The translations under genes were made by a program, and so were the position numbers. This document shows, piece after piece, positions 58,601 through 64,000 of a DNA stretch of 64,000 nucleotides. The notes under the pieces are model-generated. The model had not been told where the DNA came from and ran no database searches. It worked only from the letters and a program-made list of their open reading frames with translations. Source of the stretch: Bartonella birtlesii IBS 325 (lineage in GTDB: Bacteria > Pseudomonadota > Alphaproteobacteria > Rhizobiales > Rhizobiaceae); assembly GCF_000273375.1 (NCBI RefSeq), contig NZ_CM001557.1, forward strand, positions 15,445 to 79,444, read 5' to 3'. Positions within the stretch are counted from its first letter, which is position 1; each line of letters starts with the position of its first letter.

Positions 58601-61178
58601 TGCAGAAAAAACAGGACAAATTGATGCCACAAATATTACCCTAACAACAAATGGGAAGGGAACTGGTGCAACCGCACTTGGCTCTGGTAGCAAAATTAAA
58701 CTGCATGGCAAAACAACCATCAACAATACTTTAAACGGTCTTTACGCATCTAATGGTGGCAAAATCACCAGCGAAAATTTAACAGTCATCGGTAATGAAT
58801 CAATCAGTTCTGGATCCGAAACAAAGCGCTCTGGTATAACTACAAATGACTCTAAGAGTGAAATTAACTTAACGGGCACAACAATCATTCAAAATGTTGA
58901 TGAAGGCCTTTATGCAGACGATGGAAGCAAGATCACGAGTGGCGATCTAACAATAACCGGTGGTAAGAGTAAAGATATAACCAGTGCTGTAAATTCCTTC
59001 GAGCCTAAGAGCAAAATTGAATTAAATGGTAAGACAACTATTAAAAATTTTGATGTTGGTCTTTTTGCAAGCAATAATGCTTCAATTAAAATGAAGGATG
59101 GCACAAAAAATGAAATAGATGTAAAAAAAGTTGCACTAATGGCAGTAGGCAAAGGAAAGATTGACCTAAAAAATACTTTTGTAAAAGCAGAAAACATAGG
59201 CATAGAACTCGTAGCTTTATCGGAAACGAATGCAAATGGGTCAAATGATCCACAAACATATGAAAACAACGAAATCAATCTGACTAAGACCAATATTCAC
59301 GTTGATAATGGCACTGGAATTCTCATTGGAGCTCTTGTTGAAAAAAGCATTGAAAATAATCCTACTCTATCAATCGGTACAGCCAACCTCGAAGATTCAG
59401 AAATTCATGCCGATGTGTTATTAGACAATGGTGTTTTTTGGGACACAGCTCTTGGGAATAATGAAAATTCCTGGAATGATAAAACTATGAAGAAGATATC
59501 CTCCGGTACCTTCACATTAAATGCAAATCATTCCATTTTAGAAGGAAAAGCAAACATTGTAAACGACAGAACGGTACGCTTTGATCTGACAAATCAAGCA
59601 CAATGGATCTTGAAAACCAGCACACAAGAAAAAGATGCTGCTGGCAATCTGCTTGATATCGCTCAAAGATCACGTTCTGATATTTCTGTTCTCAACCTCA
59701 ATGACAGCTCTATCGTTTTTAAAGAACCAACAGAAGGTCATTACCACACATTGCATATAGGCTCGGGAAATCCAAATACCAAGGCAGTCTATAATGCAAG
59801 AGGCGATGCAAAAATTTATTTCAATACAAAATGGACTAATGGCAAGCCAATAGCAGAACAAGAAACCGATCATCTCCTCATTCACGGCGATGTTTCAGGC
59901 TCCACAACAGTTTACATTGCAAGCGATTTAGGAGATAAAGAGAGTGCCATAAATGCTTCCAATCCTTCGAACATAAGTGGGCTTTCACTTATACAAGTTT
60001 CTGGAAAGGCTGATGAAAATTCTTTCAAATTAGCTCACGGCTATACCACAAGAGGTGGTTCGCCTTATAAATATACGCTAACCGGTTACGGATTAGAATC
60101 AAGCCATGGCAAAGCAAATATTGAACAAAATCTCTTTGATGAAAAAAATGAAAATTTCTGGGATTTCCGCTTACATAAAAATTTTCTTGGTCCTGATCCA
60201 ATAGTAGAACAACTTGTACCACAAACGGCAAGCTATTTGGTCATGCCAAATGCTCTCTTCTATAGTGGATTGACTGATATGACTGAGCAGAACGCATTGT
60301 TAGCCAATCTCAGAACATCTGTCGTAGGGAAAAGACAAGGAAGAGAACAAAATAACGGTTTCTTCTTACACACCTATGGAAATACAGGAACTTTATCATC
60401 CGCGCGGGGAGCTCTTGAATATGGGTATGGCGCTCATATTCGCTATGCCGCCTTACAAGGAGGTGTTAACTTCACAGCGCTGGAAGGGCATAATACTACA
60501 GTACATTTTGGTCTTGCCGGAACCTATGGGCAACTTTCTTTCACCCCAAAAGATATGCAAGATGCTGGAAAAAACACCATTGATAAATGGTCGCTCACTG
60601 CCTATAGCACCCTACAGCATGACAATGGCTTTTACCTTGATACGCTGTTATCCTATGGGATTCTAAAGGGAGAGATCACCAATGCCCTCATTGGTACAAC
60701 AGCAAAATTGAAAAATGCTAAAATGTTGAGCATCTCCACAACTATTGGCAAACAATTTGCAACTGGAATGGAAGGTTTAACCTTCGAACCACAAGCACAA
60801 GTTGCTTATCAACATTTGATGTTTGATACAATTTCAGATGCCGATAAATTTACTGTTGATATGAACGATCCTCATCAATGGATAATCCGTATTGGTGGGC
60901 GTTTAACCAAAACTGTTGTCAGTGCTGAAAACGGACGTGCTGTTTCCTTTTATGGAAAAGTAAACGCCCTCAAAACCTTGAACAATAATCAAGTAATCTA
61001 CATTGATAAGGATTATAAACTTGATCCTATGGGCTCTTCCCTCGAAGGTGGATTTGGTATCAATGCACAATTGTCGCAAAACGTCTCACTTCAAGGTGAT
61101 GTTAGCTATCAACAAAAACTACAAAAAACGGGTATATCTGGAGCAAGCTTCTCAGGTGGAATACGCTATCAGTTCTGA
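55689..61178 (+). CDS. Large repeat-rich autotransporter (1829 aa)
   Basis: The GTG at 55689 follows AAAAGGAGAG and starts the signal peptide (MYKKSLLSSIATAAIVLFNI, cleavage near NVHA). The frame opens 27 bases earlier at a TTG. Residues ~139-940 are six 119-residue repeats plus a partial seventh, each with ENVTISS, TVTQAG.A, STITVSGGSF and GGAI.MTGGTI, typical of a beta-helix. Then come further helix repeats (SKIKLHGKTTINN, SKITSGDLTITGG), GLSLIQVSGKADENSF, YKYTLTGYGLES, WDFRLHKNFL and a barrel from VPQTASYLVMPN to FSGGIRYQF. The barrel is clearly a different subgroup from the minus-strand cluster; closest in style to inducible (Iba-like) Bartonella autotransporters, which is recognition only. 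Confidence 0.9.
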   Translation: MYKKSLLSSIATAAIVLFNIQFNVHAESLESSGEKKEVKDATYETLHALKEGQIIGTDLKVTGNKDTNSSSNTNIYVISVEGKDSAIKLTGDKTIIQGTDSDIRLGLEAKENAILQMTGGTVTVSDIGVHFSNSNSSENKLENVTISSGKKDAFLTNGINTNNSTVALNNITVTQAGKAIVADNESTITVSGGSFNAKEATITANNNSTITLTNDAHITSSENSGLLAQNGGAISMTGGTIQAAHAGADFKNSKSEKNKLENVTISSGKADTLLENGILAEDSTVALKNVTVTQAGNAIVADNESTITVSGGSFNAKEATIVSEGNSIITLTDNAQITSSENYGLLAQNGGAINMTGGAIQAATAGAGFKNSKSEKNKLENVTISSSKADTLLTNGIFAEDSTVALKNVTVTQAGNAIVADNESTITVSGGSFNAKKATIVSEGNSIITLTDNAHITSSENYGLLAQNGGAINMTGGAIQAALTGAGFKNSKSEKNKLENVTISSSKADTLLTIGILADNSTVALKNVTVTQAGNAISVDNDSTITVSGGSFNAKDATIVSKGDSIITLTDNAQITSSENAGLLANENGAISMTGGTIQAALTGAGFQGSKSEKNKLENVTISSSKADTLLTFGILADNSTVALKNVTVTQAGKAISVDNDSTITVSGGSFETKDATIVSKGDSSITLTDNAHITSSENAGLLAQNGGAINMTGGTIKAATAGADFQGSKSENNKLKDVTISSSKADTLLTTGIHANKSTVDLDNITVTNAEKAIVAEDKSTITVSGGSFETKNATIIADDNSSITLTNDAHITSSENAGLLANENGAISMTGGTIKAATAGANFQGSNKAENKLENVTISSSKKDASSGKDDTLLTNGILADDSTVTLNNVTVTQARNAISADNESTIKVSGGSFDAKTTAIVAQNDSSITLNDTTVTSSHENGVHAQTGSKITITGGSVTTKSNNIALFAEKTGQIDATNITLTTNGKGTGATALGSGSKIKLHGKTTINNTLNGLYASNGGKITSENLTVIGNESISSGSETKRSGITTNDSKSEINLTGTTIIQNVDEGLYADDGSKITSGDLTITGGKSKDITSAVNSFEPKSKIELNGKTTIKNFDVGLFASNNASIKMKDGTKNEIDVKKVALMAVGKGKIDLKNTFVKAENIGIELVALSETNANGSNDPQTYENNEINLTKTNIHVDNGTGILIGALVEKSIENNPTLSIGTANLEDSEIHADVLLDNGVFWDTALGNNENSWNDKTMKKISSGTFTLNANHSILEGKANIVNDRTVRFDLTNQAQWILKTSTQEKDAAGNLLDIAQRSRSDISVLNLNDSSIVFKEPTEGHYHTLHIGSGNPNTKAVYNARGDAKIYFNTKWTNGKPIAEQETDHLLIHGDVSGSTTVYIASDLGDKESAINASNPSNISGLSLIQVSGKADENSFKLAHGYTTRGGSPYKYTLTGYGLESSHGKANIEQNLFDEKNENFWDFRLHKNFLGPDPIVEQLVPQTASYLVMPNALFYSGLTDMTEQNALLANLRTSVVGKRQGREQNNGFFLHTYGNTGTLSSARGALEYGYGAHIRYAALQGGVNFTALEGHNTTVHFGLAGTYGQLSFTPKDMQDAGKNTIDKWSLTAYSTLQHDNGFYLDTLLSYGILKGEITNALIGTTAKLKNAKMLSISTTIGKQFATGMEGLTFEPQAQVAYQHLMFDTISDADKFTVDMNDPHQWIIRIGGRLTKTVVSAENGRAVSFYGKVNALKTLNNNQVIYIDKDYKLDPMGSSLEGGFGINAQLSQNVSLQGDVSYQQKLQKTGISGASFSGGIRYQF
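56103..58530 (+). repeat. 357-bp tandem repeats coding for 119-residue passenger units
   Basis: The block AACAAACT(a/g)GAAAATGT begins at 56103, 56460, 56817, 57174, 57531, 57888 (diverged) and 58245, an exact 357-base period. Units 2-5 are almost identical; unit 7 has a 10-codon insertion (KKDASSGKDD) and then degenerates. Whole-unit gain or loss would keep frame. Confidence 0.95.
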
Positions 61179-61217
61179 GGCAGGATTATAAAATCTATTA
61201 TATTCCGTTCATCTTAA

Positions 61218-61246
61218 CAAAAGGCAGCACAACGTGCTGCCTTTTT
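61218..61246 (+). terminator. Rho-independent terminator of the large autotransporter
   Basis: AAAGGCAGCAC / GTGCTGCCTTTTT, eleven-base stem and T-run, 40 bases after the stop. Confidence 0.88.
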
Positions 61247-61371
61247 AGTTTATTACAATTTATATTATTATGGAAAAATACTAATTAAATTGTTTTTTCT
61301 ATATACATACAATATATTGATTCATAAGCATAATTAACTATTTTGCATATTGAATTAAGAGCTCCAAATGC

Positions 61372-61680
61372 TGTAAGATTTTCTTATTTCAAATCTGATG
61401 TTGAATGAATCAAAACCATCCACTTGCACATTATAAGCGGAATTAGCATATAAATAAAACCGTGAAAAAGAGAGGTAAAATGCTTTTTATAACCCAACAC
61501 AGATTTCCAAAAACTATAGCAATTATTAGGGAATTAGAAACGTGTAATGATAGCACCAGCTTGCATCTTCATAAGCATAAATAAGTATAAAGATGATGAT
61601 ACTTCATGGATTTATCGTTATACCATTCATAGGTGCACGCATAAAAATGAGTGCGAAAACATTAAAAAATACTTCTTTTA
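61372..61680 (+). pseudogene. Diverged integrase leader and N-terminal remnant
   Basis: The leader TGTAAGATTTTCTTATTTCA and AAATCTG..GAATCAAAACCA matches the minus-strand leader at 54247-54190. Downstream, frames read LHLHKHK and KDDDTSWIYRYTIHRCTHK, which parallel LLLHKRKDGGAQ.IYRYTLHGRRR. Stops and shifts are frequent, and an insertion separates leader and coding remnant. A second, older relic of the same integrase type, in inverted orientation to the first. Confidence 0.6.
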
Positions 61681-61756
61681 AAACAGCCTATGAATATACA
61701 ACATACAAGTTATTTTATCGAAGGCTACTTCGATATTAAAAACACGATAAATAAAA

Positions 61757-62290
61757 GTATAATGCACCAATATTATCACCCGCTTGACCTTGATCCAAAA
61801 GCTTGCGGAACATTTCAACACCCGTAACTGTTGTCTTAGAGGTGGGACGAATACCAATAATTTCAATCTCCTCACCCACCTTAATAACACCACGCTCAAC
61901 GCGACCAGTAACAACTGTACCACGGGCCCGATATGGAAAACACATCCTCAATCGGCATCAAAAATGGCTGATCAACTAGACGCTCAGGGGTTGGTATATA
62001 ATTATCAACCTCATTCATCAAAAGACAAACCGCGCCTTCACCAATGCTTTTATCTTTATCTTCAAAAGCTGCCAGTGCCGAACCTTTAACGATTGGTATA
62101 TCATCTCCTGAGAAATCATATTTTGACAAAAGCTCACGTACTTCAAGCTCAACAAGCTCCAAAAGCTCTGCATCATCAACCTGATCAACCTTATTGAGAA
62201 AAACAACAATCGCTGGGACAGCAACCTGACGCGCTAGCAAAATATGTTCACGTGTTTGAGGCATCGAACCATCAGCAAAAGCAATGCATA
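61757..62290 (-). pseudogene. Truncated, frameshifted elongation factor Tu fragment
   Basis: Reads [40 protein letters not shown], then [21 protein letters not shown] single extra C in GGGCCC shifts frame before [20 protein letters not shown] and [12 protein letters not shown]. This corresponds to about residues 105-280 of EF-Tu with both ends missing. Amino-acid identity to a normal EF-Tu is high, so the duplication is fairly recent. The full tuf gene is not in the window. Confidence 0.92.
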
Positions 62291-62376
62291 ATCCCTATTA
62301 TTTTAAAGACATCGCCGTGAATATTTTTAAAACTCGTGGAGCTGAATTAAAAGAAGATGATAAAGCTGGAGATTAA
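62282..62376 (+). other. Possible 3' gene fragment
   Basis: Immediately beside the tuf fragment, a short frame reads [20 protein letters not shown] and then ELKEDDKAGD before a stop. The composition looks like real coding sequence with a charged C-terminus rather than random AT-rich DNA, but I recognise no family. It may be the tail of a displaced gene. Confidence 0.3.
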
Positions 62377-62961
62377 TTTTCATCCACACCATCACCATCC
62401 CTTGAGAGAGTTCACTTCGCTCAAATCAAATATGATAAAGTTCTTCATTTCCAAAATAAATGCGAAATTTTCAAAAAAGTAACCCTATCGTTTTATAACA
62501 TCGAACAAACCTAACGATATTGATAAAAAATATAAAACATTTTAGCTCTTTTATTGACAAGGTGCGCACTTATTTTCTCTTCTATGTGCAAATCCTATAT
62601 ATATAGAGAGAGAAAGCTAATAAAAGCTCCTTTTACAAGTGTAATAACATATCTTTTTCAAAACTCTGTAGAATTTCCATAATAGCAAGCTTTAAGCAAC
62701 AAACATTCTTACAAAATTTCTGTTTTATAGCGTTTATGATACACAGACTTATCAAGCAAACTTTTCTACAATCCATGTTCTCTGAGTTATACGATTATTT
62801 TAAAAGATTTTCTCATATCAATTTTCAAATCATAGAGCACCACATAATATTTCGTTTTGTTCTTTACATGAAAAACATAATGATATAAAAACGCTAGAGT
62901 ACTTGCGCCATCAGGGGAATGAAGTAAGCATTAAAGGCATACCAATACTAAAGGCATATCT
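62377..62961. other. Intergenic region upstream of the last autotransporter
   Basis: AT-rich; no gene or clear signal seen. Confidence 0.4.
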
Positions 62962-64000
62962 ATGTGTAAGAAATCTATTTATAAGAAAAATCTTTTGTTA
63001 TGTACAATTGCTGGAACTTTCATTTTTTCTCATTTTGCTTCAACCTATGCAAATACACAAACTCCTGAAATTATTAATGAATTTAAGCTGGATGGGGGAG
63101 AAAAAAAGACTCTTAATAATGTTTTTATCCGCAATAAGGAAGCTGGAGTATCTGCAACTGACAAAGCAATTGCCACAATTACAAACTCAACAATACACAC
63201 AGAATCAGCTGCTTTTTCTGTATCAAAAGGTGGGCACATTCACGCTAAAGGAATTAATGCGAATTCAATATACAAAGGTTTAGAAACTAAGAACGGTATA
63301 ATCAATATTGAAGATTCGAGCATAACCGTTCAAAAAGGTGGGGGTGGAGGTATCATTCTCTATGAAACTCCAAAGAATAATGTAAAAGAGGGTGAAAGTG
63401 TCATTAATAAAATTAGTCTTACCAAGAGCAAAATTTTTGTAAACGATGGTGTCGGTATTCGGGGGCCTTATGGTTCAAAATCTGTTGCTGAAATTTCCCT
63501 CAAAGATTCAGAAATTCGCGCTGATGTTTTATTGAGAAATAAAACAAAACGTAAATATTATGACGACGATACCCTTCCTGTCTCTCTTACATTAACTGCT
63601 GAAAATTCGATTCTAGAAGGAAGAGCAAGAACACTAAAAGTGAATACAACAGCTCTCACTCTGAGTAATAACAGTAAGTGGTACTTAAAGGTCAGTCGAG
63701 AGGATGTAGATACTGACTTCAACACCTTCAATTTTGAACTCAGTGACATTAAACAACGAGCGCTTTCTACTGTTTCGGTACTAAACCTTAATAATAGTTC
63801 TATCATATTTAATGCACCATCCGCTAATGTAACACCTGCTTTGGGAAAGGATCAATATCAAACCTTGAGTGTAGGGCGAACTGCTGAAGTTTATAAATCA
63901 CGAGACAATATGGTCCCTACAGAAGCAACAGTTTACAATGCAACGGGTGATGCCAAGATTTATTTCAACAGCGAGTGGAGTGATGGTTTAAAGACGGAAC
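62962..64000 (+). CDS. Autotransporter, 5' part (runs off the window)
   Basis: Starts MCKKSIYKKNLLLCTIAGTF with a signal peptide (cleavage near STYA). The passenger has the same late-passenger blocks as the 55689-61178 gene, in order: SLKDSEIRADVLLRN, LTAENSILEGRAR, STVSVLNLNNSSIIF, YQTLSVG, TVYNATGDAKIYFNSEWSDG. The frame is open to the end of the window (346 codons), so the pre-barrel module and barrel should lie beyond. Compared with its neighbour it lacks the 119-residue repeats and has a much shorter passenger. The frame in the other register at 62903-63283 is a shadow. Confidence 0.85.
   Translation, partial: MCKKSIYKKNLLLCTIAGTFIFSHFASTYANTQTPEIINEFKLDGGEKKTLNNVFIRNKEAGVSATDKAIATITNSTIHTESAAFSVSKGGHIHAKGINANSIYKGLETKNGIINIEDSSITVQKGGGGGIILYETPKNNVKEGESVINKISLTKSKIFVNDGVGIRGPYGSKSVAEISLKDSEIRADVLLRNKTKRKYYDDDTLPVSLTLTAENSILEGRARTLKVNTTALTLSNNSKWYLKVSREDVDTDFNTFNFELSDIKQRALSTVSVLNLNNSSIIFNAPSANVTPALGKDQYQTLSVGRTAEVYKSRDNMVPTEATVYNATGDAKIYFNSEWSDGLKTE

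Noticed and set aside
62903..63283. A 126-codon plus-strand frame
   Set aside because: It overlaps the signal peptide and start of the last autotransporter in another frame, and has no features of its own.

Overview
The window looks like a Bartonella chromosome (Alphaproteobacteria, Hyphomicrobiales). This rests on low G+C, long AT-rich intergenic stretches, alphaproteobacterial housekeeping genes, many gene remnants and a dense cluster of Bartonella-type autotransporters. I cannot name the species from the sequence alone.

Positions 1-24800 are mostly a conserved backbone: tRNA U34 hydroxylase (trhO), KDPG aldolase (eda), ferredoxin-NADP reductase (fpr), alanine racemase (alr), a gcvT-gcvH-gcvP glycine cleavage operon behind a tandem glycine riboswitch, a Lon-domain protein and a YcaR/Trm112-like protein, asd, an SH3-domain protein, the metQ-metN-metI methionine importer, a MaoC dehydratase, a homoserine-dehydrogenase-like/SAF-domain oxidoreductase, a creatininase-family protein, a CobW GTPase and a WD40 protein. 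An accessory patch at about 10960-13530 interrupts it. It holds an MFS transporter flanked by two diverged copies of a structured, probably non-coding element that resembles the Bartonella regulatory transcripts (Brt). The second copy is followed by a broken XRE regulator, which is the known Brt-Trp arrangement.

Positions 25300-48620 are an autotransporter island, all on the minus strand. It has three genes with intact frames, two genes each split by one frameshift, and two decayed copies. All share a signal peptide, a beta-helical passenger, a pre-barrel module around a WDFRLE motif and a closely similar C-terminal beta-barrel. The split gene at 42720-48619 appears to be one reading frame of about 1966 codons carrying two passengers before one barrel, interrupted only at an A7 tract. 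Several members share a TTTACA-N17-TAtAnA promoter-like block.

Positions 48816-52508 encode a siderophore/iron-type ABC importer (binding protein, two permeases, ATPase), followed by tRNA-Gln(CUG). Beyond the tRNA lies a degraded region: a lipoprotein metallophosphoesterase pseudogene interrupted by an integrase fragment, a large repeat-rich autotransporter (six 119-residue repeats plus a partial seventh), a second integrase remnant, a truncated frameshifted tuf fragment, and the start of one more autotransporter that runs off the window.

Taken together the accessory part looks like a host-interaction region: surface autotransporters that vary by repeats, recombination and homopolymer slippage, placed around an iron-uptake operon and prophage debris. 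Functions of individual autotransporters are not deducible from sequence alone.
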